Assembly: GCF_029227915.1 (NCBI RefSeq)
Contig: NC_079879.1
Span: 11,782,001-11,846,000 of the forward strand
Direction: 5' to 3'
Length of the DNA stretch: 64,000 nt
Source of the DNA: Hydractinia symbiolongicarpus
Taxonomy: Eukaryota > Cnidaria > Hydrozoa > Anthoathecata > Hydractiniidae
Below are positions 36,070 through 49,560 of the stretch, piece after piece (position 1 is the first letter of the stretch; each line of letters opens with the position of its first letter). The translations under genes and the position numbers were made by a program. The notes below the pieces were generated by a model. It did not search any database. It was given only the letters and a program-made list of their open reading frames with translations, and was not told the DNA's origin.

Positions 36070-37131
36070 TTCCCAGCATTGACAAAGCCCTTAATCTTCT
36101 CAACATGATCTTAACTTTCGGAGTCTAGTTCCAAATGTACGTATGGAGTGGTTCCTCGGGATTCTGCGTGACACCTCACATGGTGAAAAATATTCATTCT
36201 TTTAGCTAAATGTTCCCGACCCCCAATCGAATCGAAAAATAACAAAATTGAAGAATACCGTAGAGATAATACATACCTTAAACTCAGGGACCTAGAAATA
36301 GTGTGAGTTTTGTTATCTGTAACCTGTTCAACATTGCGTACAGAGGCCATAATGCGCGTGTTTTTATTGCTTATGATGTTTATTCATTTGCTCGTGCTGC
36401 GCATGTGCGGGAATTACTGAACACCTCGATGACACAGATAAACTGGGGAAGCGCTCAGAAATTAAAATTGGAATGACCGTGGTTACATAATCGCTTCAGT
36501 GTAATCAAAATAAAAGTAGGACTGTTCGTATTCTATCTACTTTGAGGAGACATCTCGGGTGAAAAAAAGATGATCATCAAACAAACAATCCGTAAAGAGA
36601 AACTGGAGTTACTTCTTGCTGCTCGACAATGATGACTTTACAGAGATTTTTAGGCAACAAATCCGTTAATTCAACAATTCTCTCAATGCACTCTTGCCTG
36701 CATAGCTTGTTAGTATTTGCTTAAGATTGCACCTTAATTATCAGGAAGCGCGAACTTAGTACGACAAAGATGACTGTACTACAACGCTTTTACTCATAAA
36801 AACGCTCAACATGCCAAGATACTTTATCAAACGTTCTGGACTTTCCCGATTTGAATTTTCAAAATGTTCTTAAATTGTTTTTAACTTTCTCCTTATTTTG
36901 CAAATTTTGAACTTTAGAGGGGAATTTCAGTGCAACGATAAAAGAAGCTGTAACCTTCTCTGAAAACACGGGTATGCTTAGGGAAGACGTACTTTTCAAG
37001 ACCTGGCCTGTCAAACGTTGGCGCAATGCAAGTTTTTCGATGAAAAACTGCAACGGGTGCTTGTCTGGACCGAGAAAACTGAGTGTACGATGTCCATGCA
37101 GTCCCGCTGCGATCATAATGATACTCAGTGC
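36070..37131 (+). repeat. Satellite monomer, L (beta)
   Basis: 1062 bp. CCAATCGAATCG, AGATAATACAT, GACTTTACAG, CATAAAAACGC and CCATGCAGTCCC; same lineage as 28638 and 30762. Confidence 0.92.
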
Positions 37132-38192
37132 TTCCCAGCATTGACAAGGCCCTTAATCTTCTCAACATGATCTTAACTTTCGGAGTCTAGTTCCAAATGT
37201 ACGTATGGAGTGGTTCCTCGGGATTCTGCGTGACACCTCACAGGGTGAAAAATATTCATTCTTTTAGCTAAATGTTCCCGACCCCCAACCGAATCGAAAA
37301 ATAAAAAAATTGACGAATACCGTAGAGATGATACATACCTTAAACTCAGGGACCTAGAAATAGTGTGAGTTTTTTTATCTGTAACCTGTTCAACATTGCG
37401 TACAGAGGCCATAATGCGCGTGTTTTTATTGGTTATGGTGTTTATTCATTTGCTCGTGCTGCGCATGTGCGGGAATTACTGAACACCTCGATGACACAGA
37501 TAAACCGGGGTAGCGCTCAGAAATTAAAACTGGAATGACCGTGGTTACAAAATCGCTTCAGTGTAATCAAAATAAAAGTAGGACTGTTCGTATTCTATCT
37601 ACTTTGAGGCTACATCTCGGGTGAAAAAAAGATGATCATCAAACAAACAATCCGTAAAGAGATACTGGAGTTACTTCTTGCTGCTCCACAATGATGACTA
37701 TACAGAGATTTTTAGGCAACAAATCCGTTAATTCAACAATTCTCTCAATGCACTCTTGCCTGCATAGCTTGTTAGTATTTGCTTAAGATTGCACCTTAAT
37801 TATCAGGAAGCGCGAACTTAGTACGACAAAGATGACTGTACTACAACGCTTTTACTCATAAGAACGCTCAACATGCCAAGATACTTCATCAAACGTTCTT
37901 GACTTTCCCGATTTGAATTTTCAAAATGTTCTTAAATTGTTTTAACTTTCTCCTTATTTTGCAAATTGTGAACTTTAGAGGAGAATTTCAGTGCAACGAT
38001 AAAAGAAGCTGTAACCTTCTCTGAAAACACGGGTATGCTTAGGGAAGACGTACTTTTCAAGACCTGGCCTGTCAAACGTTTGCGCAATGCAAGTTTTCCG
38101 ATGAAAAACTGCAACGGAGGCTTGTCTGGACCGAGAAAACTGAGTGTACGATGTCCCTGCAGTCCCGCTGCGATCATAATGATACTCAGTGC
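37132..38192 (+). repeat. Satellite monomer, L (beta; dimer unit 1)
   Basis: 1061 bp. CACAGGGTG, CCGGGGTAGCG, GAGGCTACATC, CTCCACAATG, TTGTTTTAAC and CGGAGGCTTG. Confidence 0.92.
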
Positions 38193-39254
38193 TTCCCAGC
38201 ATTGACAAGGCCCTTAATCTTCTCAACATGATCTTAACTTTCGGAGTCTAGTTCCAAATGGACGTATGGAGTGGTTCCTCGGGATTCTGCGTGACACCTC
38301 ACATGGTGAAAAATATTCATTTTTTTAGCTAAATGTTCCCGACCCCCAACCGAATCAAAAAATAACGAAATTGACGAATACGGTAGAGATGATACATACC
38401 TTAAACTCAGGGACCTAGAAATAGTGTGAGTTTTTTTATCTGTAACCTGTACAACATTGCCTACAGAGGCCATAATGTGCGTGTTTTTATTGCTTATGGT
38501 GTTGATTCATTTGCTCGTGCTGCGCATGTGCGGGAATTACTGAACACCTCGATGACACAGATAAACTGGGGAAGCGCTCAGAAATTAAAACTGGAATGAC
38601 CGTGGTTACAAAATCGCTTCAGTGTAATCAAAATAAAAGTAGGACTGTTCGTATTCTATCTACTTTGAGGAGACATCTCGGGTGAAAAAAAGATGATCAT
38701 CAAACAAACAATCCGTAAAGAGATACTGGAGTTACTTCTTGCTGCTCGACAATGATGACTATACAGAGATTTTTAGGCAACAAATCCGTTAATTCAACAA
38801 TTCTCTCAATGCACTCTTGCCTGCATAGCTAGTTAGTACTTGCTTAAGATTGCTCCTTAATTATCAGGAAGCGCGAACTTAGTACGACAAAGATGACTGT
38901 ACTACAAGGCGTTTACTCATAAGAACGCTCAACATACCAAGATACTTCATCAAACGTTCTTGACTTTCCCGATTTGAATTTTCAAAATGTTCTTAAATTG
39001 TTTTTAACTTTCTCCTTATTTTGCAAATTTTGAACTTTAGAGGAGAATTTCAGTGCAACGATAAAAGAAGCTGTAACCTTCTCTGAAAACACGGGTATGC
39101 TTAGGGAAGACATACTTGTCAAGACCTGGCCTGTCAAACGTTTGCGCAATGCAAGTTTTCCGATGAAAAACTGCAACGGGTGCTTGTCTGGACCGAGAAA
39201 ACTGAGTGTAAGATGTCCCTGCAGTCCCGCTGCGATCATAATGATACTTAGTGC
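38193..39254 (+). repeat. Satellite monomer, L (alpha; dimer unit 2)
   Basis: 1062 bp. ATGGACGTATGG, CATTTTTTTAGC, ACGGTAGAG, GACATACTTGTC and GTGTAAGATG. The tail GATACTTAGTGC recurs at 42431. Confidence 0.92.
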
Positions 39255-40315
39255 TTCCCAGCATTGACAAGGCCCTTAATCTTCTCAACATGATCTTAAC
39301 TTTCGGAGTCTAGTTCCAAATGTACGTATGGAGTGGTTCCTCGGGATTCTGCGTGACACCTCACAGGGTGAAAAATATTCATTCTTTTAGCTAAATGTTC
39401 CCGACCCCCAACCGAATCGAAAAATAAAAAAATTGACGAATACCGTAGAGATGATACATACCTTAAACTCAGGGACCTAGAAATAGTGTGAGTTTTTTTA
39501 TCTGTAACCTGTTCAACATTGCGTACAGAGGCCATAATGCGCGTGTTTTTATTGGTTATGGTGTTTATTCATTTGCTCGTGCTGCGCATGTGCGGGAATT
39601 ACTGAACACCTCGATGACACAGATAAACCGGGGTAGCGCTCAGAAATTAAAACTGGAATGACCGTGGTTACAAAATCGCTTCAGTGTAATCAAAATAAAA
39701 GTAGGACTGTTCGTATTCTATCTACTTTGAGGCTACATCTCGGGTGAAAAAAAGATGATCATCAAACAAACAATCCGTAAAGAGATACTGGAGTTACTTC
39801 TTGCTGCTCCACAATGATGACTATACAGAGATTTTTAGGCAACAAATCCGTTAATTCAACAATTCTCTCAATGCACTCTTGCCTGCATAGCTTGTTAGTA
39901 TTTGCTTAAGATTGCACCTTAATTATCAGGAAGCGCGAACTTAGTACAACAAAGATGACTGTACTACAACGCTTTTACTCATAAGAACGCTCAACATGCC
40001 AAGATACTTCATCAAACGTTCTTGACTTTCCCGATTTGAATTTTCAAAATGTTCTTAAATTGTTTTAACTTTCTCCTTATTTTGCAAATTTTGAACTTTA
40101 GAGGAGAATTTCAGTGCAACGATAAAAGAAGCTGTAACCTTCTCTGAAAACACGGGTATGCTTAGGGAAGACGTACTTTTCAAGACCTGGCCTGTCAAAC
40201 GTTTGCGCAATGCAAGTTTTCCGATGAAAAACTGCAACGGAGGCTTGTCTGGACCGAGAAAACTGAGTGTACGATGTCCCTGCAGTCCCGCTGCGATCAT
40301 AATGATACTCAGTGC
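39255..40315 (+). repeat. Satellite monomer, L (beta; dimer unit 1, copy 2)
   Basis: 1061 bp. All markers of 37132-38192; GTACAACAAAG is its own change. Confidence 0.92.
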
Positions 40316-41377
40316 TTCCCAGCATTGACAAGGCCCTTAATCTTCTCAACATGATCTTAACTTTCGGAGTCTAGTTCCAAATGGACGTATGGAGTGGTTC
40401 CTCGGGATTCTGCGTGACACCTCACATGGTGAAAAATATTCATTTTTTTAGCTAAATGTTCCCGACCCCCAACCGAATCGAAAAATAACGAAAATGACGA
40501 ATACGGTAGAGATGATACATACCTTAAACTCAGGGACCTAGAAACAGTGTGAGTTTTTTTATCTGTAACCTGTACAACATTGCCTACAGAGGCCATAATG
40601 TGCGTGTTTTTATTGCTTATGGTGTTGATTCATTTGCTCGTGCTGCGCATGTGCGGGAATTACTGAACACCTCGATGACACAGATAAACTGGGGAAGCGC
40701 TCAGAAATTAAAACTGGAATGACCGTGGTTACAAAATCGCTTCAGTGTAATCAAAATAAAAGTAGGACTGTTCGTATTCTATCTACTTTGAGGAGACATC
40801 TCGGGTGAAAAAAAGATGATCATCAAACAAACAATCCGTAAAGAGATACTGGAGTTACTTCTTGCTGCTCGACAATGATGACTATACAGAGATTTTTAGG
40901 CAACAAATCCGTTAATTCAACAATTCTCTCAATGCACTCTTGCCTGCATAGCTAGTTAGTACTTGCTTAAGATTGCACCTTAATTATCAGGAAGCGCGAA
41001 CTTAGTACGACAAAGATGACTGTACTACAAGGCGTTTACTCATAAGAACGCTCAACATACCAAGATACTTCATCAAACGTTCTTGACTTTCCCGATTTGA
41101 ATTTTCAAAATGTTCTTAAATTGTTTTTAACTTTCTCCTTATTTTGCAAATTTTGAACTTTAGAGGAGAATTTCAGTGCAACGATAAAAGAAGCTGTAAC
41201 CTTCTCTGAAAACACGGGTATGCTTAGGGAAGACATACTTGTCAAGACCTGGCCTGTCAAACGTTTGCGCAATGCAAGTTTTCCGATGAAAAACTGCAAC
41301 GGGTGCTTGTCTGGACCAAGAAAACTGAGTGTACGATGTCCCTGCAGTCCCGCTGCGATCATAATGATACTCAGTGC
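40316..41377 (+). repeat. Satellite monomer, L (alpha; dimer unit 2, copy 2)
   Basis: 1062 bp. All head markers of 38193-39254. The tail has TGGACCAAGAAAAC, shared with the unit at 42441. Confidence 0.92.
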
Positions 41378-42440
41378 TTCCCAGCATTGACAAGGCCCTT
41401 AATCTTCTCAACATGATCTTAACTTTCGGAGTCTAGTTCCAAATGTACGTATGGAGTGGTTCCTCGGGATTCTGCGTGACACCTCACATGGTGAAAAATA
41501 TTCCTTCTTTTAGGTAAATGTTCCCGACCCCCAAATGAATCGAAAAATAACAAAATTGACGAATACCGTAGAGATGATACATACCTTAAACTCAGGGACC
41601 TAGAAATAGTGTGAGTTTTTTTATCTGTAACCTGTTCAACATTGGGTACAGAGGCCATAATGCGCGTGTTTTTTATTGGTTATGGTGTTTATTCATTTGC
41701 TCGTGCTGCGCATGTGCGGGAATTACTGAACACCTCGATGACACAGATAAACCGGGGAAGCGCTCAGAAATTAAAACTGGAATGACCGTGGTTACAAAAT
41801 CGTTTCAGTGTAATCAAAATAAAAGTAGGACTGTTCGTATTCTATCTACTTTGAGGCTACATCTCGGGTGAAAAAAAGATGATCATCAAACAAACAATCC
41901 GTAAAGAGATACTGGAGTTACTTCTTGCTGCTCCACAATGATGACTATACAGAGATTTTTAGGCAACAAATCCGTTAATTCAACAATTCTCTCAATGCAC
42001 TCTTGCCTGCATAGCTTGTTAGTATTTGCTTAAGATTGCACCTTAATTATCAGGAAGCGCGAACTTAGTACGACAAAGATGACTGTACTACAAGGCGTTT
42101 ACTCATAAGAACGCTCAACATACCAAGATACTTCATCAAACGTTCTTGACTTTCCCGATTTGAATTTTCAAAATGTTCTTAAATTGTTTTTAACTTTCTC
42201 CTTATTTTGCAAATTTTGAACTTTAGAGGAGAATTTCAGTGCAACGATAAAAGAAGCTGTAACCTTCTCTGAAAACACGGGTATGCTTAGGGAAGACATA
42301 CTTGTCAAGACCTGGCCTGTCAAACGTTTGCGCAATGCAAGTTTTCCGATGAAAAACTGCAACGGGTGCTTGTCTGGACCGAGAAAACTGAGTGTAAGAT
42401 GTCCCTGCAGTCCCGCTGCGATCATAATGATACTTAGTGC
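41378..42440 (+). repeat. Satellite monomer, L (beta/alpha mosaic)
   Basis: 1063 bp. ATTCCTTCTTTTAGG and CATTGGGTACAG in the head. Beta AGCTTGTTAGTATTTGC at about 42013, then alpha AAGGCGTTTAC at about 42092, the reverse of the switch at 31823 and 33947. One extra T (GTTTTTTATTGG). Confidence 0.92.
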
Positions 42441-43502
42441 TTCCCAGCATTGACAAGGCCCTTAATCTTCTCAACATGATCTTAACTTTCGGAGTCTAGT
42501 TCCAAATGTACGTATGGAGTGGTTCCTCGGGATTCTGCGTGACACCTCACAGGGTGAAAAATATTCATTCTTTTAGCTAAATGTTCCCGACCCCCAACCG
42601 AATCGAAAAATAAAAAAATTGACGAATACCGTAGAGATGATACATACCTTAAACTCAGGGACCTAGAAATAGTGTGAGTTTTTTTATCTGTAACCTGTTC
42701 AACATTGCGTACAGAGGCCATAATGCGCGTGTTTTTATTGGTTATGGTGTTTATTCATTTGCTCGTGCTGCGCATGTGCGGGAATTACTGAACACCTCGA
42801 TGACACAGATAAACTGGGGAAGCGCTCAGAAATTAAAACTGGAATGACCGTGGTTACAAAATCGCTTCAGTGTAATCAAAATAAAAGTAGGACTGTTCGT
42901 ATTCTATCTACTTTGAGGAGACATCTCGGGTGAAAAAAAGATGATCATCAAACAAACAATCCGTAAAGAGATACTGGAGTTACTTCTTGCTGCTCGACAA
43001 TGATGACTATACAGAGATTTTTAGGCAACAAATCCGTTAATTCAACAATTCTCTCAATGCACTCTTGCCTGCATAGCTAGTTAGTACTTGCTTAAGATTG
43101 CACCTTAATTATCAGGAAGCGCGAACTTAGTACGACAAAGATTACTGTACTACAAGGCGTTTACTCATAAGAACGCTCAACATACCAAGATACTTCATCA
43201 AACGTTCTTGACTTTCCCGATTTGAATTTTCAAAATGTTCTTAAATTGTTTTTAACTTTCTCCTTATTTTGCAAATTTTGAACTTTAGAGGAGAATTTCA
43301 GTGCAACGATAAAAGAAGCTGTAACCTTCTCTGAAAACACGGGTATGCTTAGGGAAGACATACTTGTCAAGACCTGGCCTGTCAAACGTTTGCGCAATGC
43401 AAGTTTTCCGATGAAAAACTGCAACGGGTGCTTGTCTGGACCAAGAAAACTGAGTGTACGATGTCCCTGCAGTCCCGCTGCGATCATAATGATACTCAGT
43501 GC
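42441..43502 (+). repeat. Satellite monomer, L (alpha)
   Basis: 1062 bp. CACAGGGTG and TAAAAAAATTG in the head, alpha body with GACATACTTGTC, tail TGGACCAAG. Confidence 0.92.
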
Positions 43503-44563
43503 TTCCCAGCATTGACAAGGCCCTTAATCTTCTCAACATGATCTTAACTTTCGGAGTCTAGTTCCAAATGTACGTATGGAGTGGTTCCTCGGGATTCTGC
43601 GTGACACCTCACATGGTGAAAAATATTCCTTCTTTTAGGTAAATGTTCCCGACCCCCAACCGAATCGAAAAATAACAAAATTGACGAATACCGTAGAGAT
43701 GATACATACCTTAAACTCAGGGACCTAGAAATAGTGTGAGTTTTTTTATCTGTAACCTGTTCAACATTGGGTACAGAGGCCATAATGCGCGTGTTTTTAT
43801 TGGTTATGTTGTTTATTCATTTGCTCGTGCTGCGCATGTGCAGGAATTACTGAACACCTCGATGACACAGATAAACCGGGGAAGCGCTCAGAAATTAAAA
43901 CTGGAATGACCGTGGTTACAAAATCGCTTCAGTGTAATCAAAATAAAAGTAGGACTGTTCGTATTCTATCTACTTTGAGGCTACATCTCGGGTGAAAAAA
44001 AGATGATCATCAAACAAACAATCCGTAAAGAGATACTGGAGTTACTTCTTGCTGCTCCACAATGATGACTATACAGAGATTTTTAGGCAACAAATCCGTT
44101 AATTCAACAATTCTCTCAATGCACTCTTGCCTGCATAGCTTGTTAGTATTTGCTTAAGATTGCACCTTAATTATCAGGAAGCGCGAACTTAGTACGACAA
44201 AGATGACTGTACTACAACGCTTTTACTCATAAGAACGCTCAACATGCCAAGATACTTCATCAAACGTTCTTGACTTTCCCGATTTGAATTTTCAAAATGT
44301 TCTTAAATTGTTTTAACTTTCTCCTTATTTTGCAAATTTTGAACTTTAGAGGAGAATTTCAGTGCAACGATAAAAGAAGCTGTAACCTTCTCTGAAAACA
44401 CGGGTATGCTTAGGGAAGACGTACTTTTCAAGACCTGGCCTGTCAAACGTTTGCGCAATGCAAGTTTTCCGATGAAAAACGGCAACGGAGGCTTGTCTGG
44501 ACCGAGAAAACTGAGTGTACGATGTCCCTGCAGTCCCGCTGCGATCATAATGATACTCAGTGC
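43503..44563 (+). repeat. Satellite monomer, L (beta)
   Basis: 1061 bp. The head matches 41378 (ATTCCTTCTTTTAGG, CATTGGGTACAG). GTGCAGGAATTACTG and ACGGCAACGGAGG are private. Confidence 0.92.
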
Positions 44564-45625
44564 TTCCCAGCATTGACAAGGCCCTTAATCTTCTCAACAT
44601 GATCTTAACTTTCGGAGTCTAGTTCCAAATGTACGTATGGAGTGGTTCCTCGGGATTCTGCGTGACACCTCACATGGTGAAAAATATTCCTTCTTTTAGC
44701 TAAATGTTCCCGACCCCCAACCGAATCGAAAAATAACAAAATTGACGAATACCGTAGAGATGATACATACCTTAAACTCAGGGACCTAGAAATAGTGTGA
44801 GTTTTTTTATCCGTAACCTGTTCAACATTGCGTACAGAGGCCATAATGCGCGTGTTTTTATTGCTTATGGTGTTTATTCATTTGCTCGTGCTGCGCATGT
44901 GCGGGAATTACTGAACACCTCGATGACACAGATAAACTGGGGAAGCGCTCAGAAATTAAAACTGGAATGACCGTGGTTACAAAATCGCTTCAGTGTAATC
45001 AAAATAAAAGTAGGACTGTTCGTATTTTATCTACTTTGAGGAGACATCTCGGGTGAAAAAAAGATGATCATCAAACAAACAATCCGTAAAGAGATACTGG
45101 AGTTACTTCTTGCTGCTCCACAATGATGACTATACAGAGATTTTTAGGCAACAAATCCGTTAATTCAACAATTCTCTCAATGCACTCTTGCCTGCATAGC
45201 TTGTTAGTATTTGCTTAAGATTGCATCTTAATTATCAGGAAGCGCGAACTTAGTACGACAAAGATGACTGTACTACAACGCTTTTACTCATAAGAACGCT
45301 CAACATGCAAAGATACTTCATCAAACGTTCTTGACTTTCCCGATTTGAATTTTCAAAATGTTCTTAAATTGTTTTTAACTTTCTCCTTATTGTGCAAATT
45401 TTGAACTTTAGAGGAGAATTTCAGTGCAACGATAAAAGAAGCTGTAACCTTCTCTGAAAACACGGGTATGATTAGGGAAGACGTACTTTTCAAGACCTGG
45501 CCTGTCAAACGTTTGCGCAATGCAAGTTTTCTAATGAAAAACTGCAACGGGTGCTTGTCTGGACCGAGAAAACTGAGTGTACGATGTCCCTGCAGTCCCG
45601 CTGCGATCATAATGATACTCATTGC
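44564..45625 (+). repeat. Satellite monomer, L (beta)
   Basis: 1062 bp. ATTCCTTCTTTTAGC, ATCCGTAACC, TTATTGTGC, TATGATTAGGG and TTTTCTAATG. The 84-codon shadow ORF of other L units is lost here. Confidence 0.92.
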
Positions 45626-46687
45626 TTCCCAGCATTGACAAGGCCCTTAATCTTCTCAACATGATCTTAACTTTCGGAGTCTAGTTCCAAATGTACGTAT
45701 GGAGTGGTTCCTCGGGATTCTGCGTGACACCTCACATGGTGAAAAATATTCATTCTTTTAGCTAAATGTTCCCGACCCCCAATCGAATCGAAAAATAACA
45801 AAATTGACGAATACCGTAGAGATAATACATACCTTAAACTCAGGGACTTAGAAGTAGTGTGAGTTTTTTTATCTGTAACCTGTTCAACATTGCGTACAGA
45901 GGCCATAATGCGCGTGTTTTTATTGCTTATGGTGTTTATTCATTTGCTCGTGCTACGCATGTGCGGGAATTACTGAAGACCTCGATGACAGAGATAAACT
46001 GGGGAAGCGCTCAGAAATTAAAACTGGAATGACCGTGGTTACAAAATCGCTTCAGTGTAATCAAAATAAAAGTAGGACTGTTCGTATTCTATCTACTTTG
46101 AGGAGACATCTCGGGTGAAAAAAAGATGATCATCAAACAAACAATCCGTAAAGAGATACTGGAGTTACTTCTTGCTGCTCCACAATGATGACTATACAGA
46201 GATTTTTAGGCAACAAATCCGTTAATTCAACAATTCTCTCAATGCACTCTTGCCTGCATAGCTTGTTAGTATTTGCTTAAGATTGCACCTTAATTATCAG
46301 GAAGCGCGAACTTAGTACGACAAAGATGACTGTACTACAACGCTTTTACTCATAAGAACGCTCAACATACCAAGATACTTCATCAAACGTTCTTGACTTT
46401 CCCGATTTAAATTTTCAAAATGTTCTTAAATTGTTTTTAACTTTCTCCTTATTTTGCAAACTTTGAACTTTAGAGGAGAATTTCAGTGCAACGATAAAAG
46501 AAGCTGTAACCTTCTCTGAAAACACGGGTATGCTTAGGGAAGACGTACTTTTCAAGACCTGGCCTGTCAAACGTTTGCGCAATGCAAGTTTTCCGATGAA
46601 AAACTGCAACGGGTGCTTGTCTGGACCGAGAAAACTGAGTGTACGATCTCCCTGCAGTCCCGCTGCGATCATAATGATACTCAGTGC
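45626..46687 (+). repeat. Satellite monomer, L (beta)
   Basis: 1062 bp. CCAATCGAATCG, AGATAATACAT, GAAGTAGTG, CTGAAGACC and GACAGAGATAAAC. Confidence 0.92.
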
Positions 46688-47751
46688 TTCCCAGCATTGA
46701 CAAGGCCCTTAATCTTCTCAACATGATCTTAACTTTCGGAGTCTAGTTCCAAATGTACGTATGGAGTGGTTCCTCGGGATTCTGCGGGACACCTCACATG
46801 GTGAAAAATATTCGTTCTTTTAGCTAAATGTTCCCGACCCCCAACCGAATCGAAAAATAACGAAATTGACGAATACCGTAAAGATGATACATACCTTAAA
46901 CTCAGGGACCTAGAAATAGTGTGAGTTTTTTTTATCTGTAACCTGTTCAACATTGCGTACAGAGGCCATAATGCGCGTGTTTTTATTGCTTATGGTGTTT
47001 ATTCATTTGCTCGTGCTGCGCATGTGCGGGAATTACTGAACACCTCGATGACACAGATAAACTGGGAAAGCGCTCAGAAATCAAAACTGGAATGACCGTG
47101 GTTACAAAATCGCTTCAGTGTAATCAAAATAAAAGTAGGACTTTTTCGCATTCTATCTACTTTGAGGAGACATCTCGGGTGAAAAAAAGACCATCATCAA
47201 ACAAACAATCCGTAAAGAGATACTGGAGTTACTTCTTGCTGCTCGACAATGATGACTATACAGAGATTTTTAGGCAACAAATCCGTTAATTCAACAATTC
47301 TCTCAATGCACTCTTGCCTGCATAGCTTGTTAGTATTTGCTTAAGATTGCACCTTAATTATCAGGAAGCAAGAACTTAGTACGGCAAAGATGACTGTACT
47401 ACAAGGCTTTTACTCATAAGAACGCTCAACATACCAAGATACTTCATCAAACGTTCTTGACTTTCTCGATTTCAATTTTCAAAATGTTCTTAAATTGTTT
47501 TTAACTTTCTCCTTATTTTGCAAATTTTGAACTTTAGAGGAGAATTTCAGTGCAACGATAAAAGAAGCTGTAACCTTCTCTGAAAACACGGGTATGCTTA
47601 GGGAAGACGTACTCTTCAAGACCTGGCCTGACAAACATTTGCGCAATGCAAGTTTTCCGATGAAAAACTGCAACGGGTGCTTGTCTGGAACGAGAAAACT
47701 GAGTGTACGATGTCCCTGCAGTCCCGCTGCGATCATAATGATACTCAGTGC
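46688..47751 (+). repeat. Satellite monomer, L (last of the L block)
   Basis: 1064 bp. CTGCGGGACACC, ATTCGTTC, GACTTTTTCGC, AGACCATCATC and CAGGAAGCAAGAAC make it the most diverged unit of the L block, as expected at the edge of a homogenised run. Confidence 0.92.
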
Positions 47752-48498
47752 TTCCCAGTATCGACCCTTAAGGCCCTTAATCTTCTCAACATGATCTTAA
47801 CTTTCGGAGTCTAGTTCCAAATGTACGTATGGAGTGGTTCCTCGGGATTCTGCGTGACACTTCACATGGTGAAAAATATTCGTTCTTTTAGCTAAATGTT
47901 CCCGACTCCCAACCGAATCAAAAAATAACGAAATTAACGAATACCGTAGAGATGATACATACCTTAAACTCAGGGACCTAGAAATAGTGTGAGTTTTTTT
48001 ATCTGTAACCTGTTCAACATTGCTTACAGGGGCCATATTGTGCGTGTTTTTATTGCTTGTGGTGTTGATTCATTTGCTCGTGCTGCGCATGTGCGAGAAT
48101 TACTGTCATAAGAACGCTTAGCATGCCAAAATACCTCAGCACACATTGTTAACTTTCCCCATTTCAAATTTCAAAATGTTCACAAGTTGTTTAAAATTTT
48201 ATTCCTGTTTTGCCAGTTTTAAACTTTAAAGGAGAAATTCAGTGCAACGCTAAAAGAAGCAGAAATCTTTGACCATCCTTGGGACTGCTGCAGAAGCAAG
48301 GTAAAACTTGTAAGCAGTAACCTTCTCTAGGAACACGGGTATGCTTAGGAAAGACGTGCTTTTTAAGACCTGCCCTGTGTGAGGAATGCCCAATCCAAGA
48401 TTTCCGATGGAAAACTGCAACGGGTGTTTGTCTGGACTGAGAAAACTGAGTCTACGCTGTCCGCGCAGTACCGACGCATTCATAATGATACTCAGTGC
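47752..48498 (+). repeat. Satellite monomer, S
   Basis: 747 bp. L-linked head with ACCCTTAAGGCCC near 47765. TTGCTTGTGGTG, CACACATTG and CTACGCTGTCC are private. Confidence 0.92.
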
Positions 48499-49560
48499 TT
48501 CCCAGTATTGACAAGGCCTTTAATCTTCTCGACATGATCTTTACTTTCGGAGTAGAGTTCCAAATGTACGTATGGAGTGGTTCCTCGGGATTCTGCGTGA
48601 CACCTCACATGGTGAAAAAAATTCATTCTTTTAGCTAAATGCTCCCGACCCCCAACCGAATCAAAAAATTTCGAAATTGACGAATACCGTAGAGATGATA
48701 CATACCTTAAACTCAGGGACCTAGAAATAGTGTGAGTTTTTTTATCTGTAACCTGTTCAACATTGCGTACAGAGGCCGTAATGCGCGTGTTTTTATTGCT
48801 TATGGTGTTTATTCATTTGCTCGTGCTGCGCATGTGCGGGAATTACTGAACACCTCAATGACACATATAAACTGGGGAAGCGCTCAGAAATTAAAACTGG
48901 AATGACCGTGGTTACAAAATCGCTTCAGTGTAATCAAAATAAAAGTAGGACTGTTCGTATTCTATCTACTTTGAGGAGACATCTCGGGTGAAAAAAAGAT
49001 GATCATCAAACAAACAATCCGTAAAGAGATACTGGAGTTACTTCTTGCTGCTCGACAATGAGGACTATACAGAGATTTTTAGGCAACAAATCCGTTAATT
49101 CAACAATTCTCTCAATGCACTCTTGCCTACATAGCTTGTTAGTATTTGCATAAGATTGCACCTTAATTATCAGGAAGCGCGAACTTAGTACGACAAAGAT
49201 GACGGTACTACAAGGCTTTTACTCATAAGAACGCTCAACATACCAAGATACTTCATCAAACGTTCTTGACTTTCCCGATTTGAATTTTCAAAATGTTCTT
49301 AAATTGTTTTTAACTTTCTCCTTATTTTGCAAATTTTGAACTTTAGAGGAGAATTTCAGTGCAACGATAAAAGAAGCTGTAACCTTCTCTGAAAACACGG
49401 GTATGCTTAGGGAAGACGTACTTTTCAAGACCTGGCCTGTCAAACGTTTGCGCAATGCAAGTTTTCCGATGAAAAACTGCAACGGGTGCTTGTCTGGACC
49501 GAGAAAACTGAGTGTACGATGTCCCTGTAGTCCCGCTGCGATCATAATGATACTCAGTGC
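48499..49560 (+). repeat. Satellite monomer, L
   Basis: 1062 bp. S-linked head (GTAGAG, AATTTCG) with CTCGACATGATCTTTAC, shared with 52439. GAGGACTATAC and GATGACGGTAC are also shared in part with 52439 (GATGACGGTAC). Confidence 0.92.

Larger units (their letters stand above)
37132..39254 (+). repeat. L-L higher-order dimer, copy 1 (2,123 bp)
   Basis: Unit one has CACAGGGTGAAAA, TAAAAAAATTGACG, CCGGGGTAGCG, GAGGCTACATC and CGGAGGCTTG. Unit two has ATGGACGTATGG, CATTTTTTTAGC, ACGGTAGAG and GACATACTTGTC. The same ordered set recurs in the next 2,123 bp. Confidence 0.88.
39255..41377 (+). repeat. L-L higher-order dimer, copy 2 (2,123 bp)
   Basis: Repeats every marker of the previous dimer in order. 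Small differences include GAAACAGTG for GAAATAGTG and AAAATGACG for AAATTGACG in the second unit. Confidence 0.88.
24389..47751 (+). repeat. Uninterrupted block of 22 long monomers
   Basis: Twenty-two consecutive L units (mean length about 1,062 bp) occur here with no S unit. Two variant haplotypes alternate. Alpha has AGCTAGTTAGTACTTGC, then AAGGCGTTTAC, then GACATACTTGTC. Beta has AGCTTGTTAGTATTTGC, then AACGCTTTTAC, then GACGTACTTTTC. Their irregular alternation makes dimers and trimers with 2.12-kb and 3.19-kb spacing. The low divergence compared with the flanking L/S regions suggests this is the most recently amplified part of the window (inference). Confidence 0.93.
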
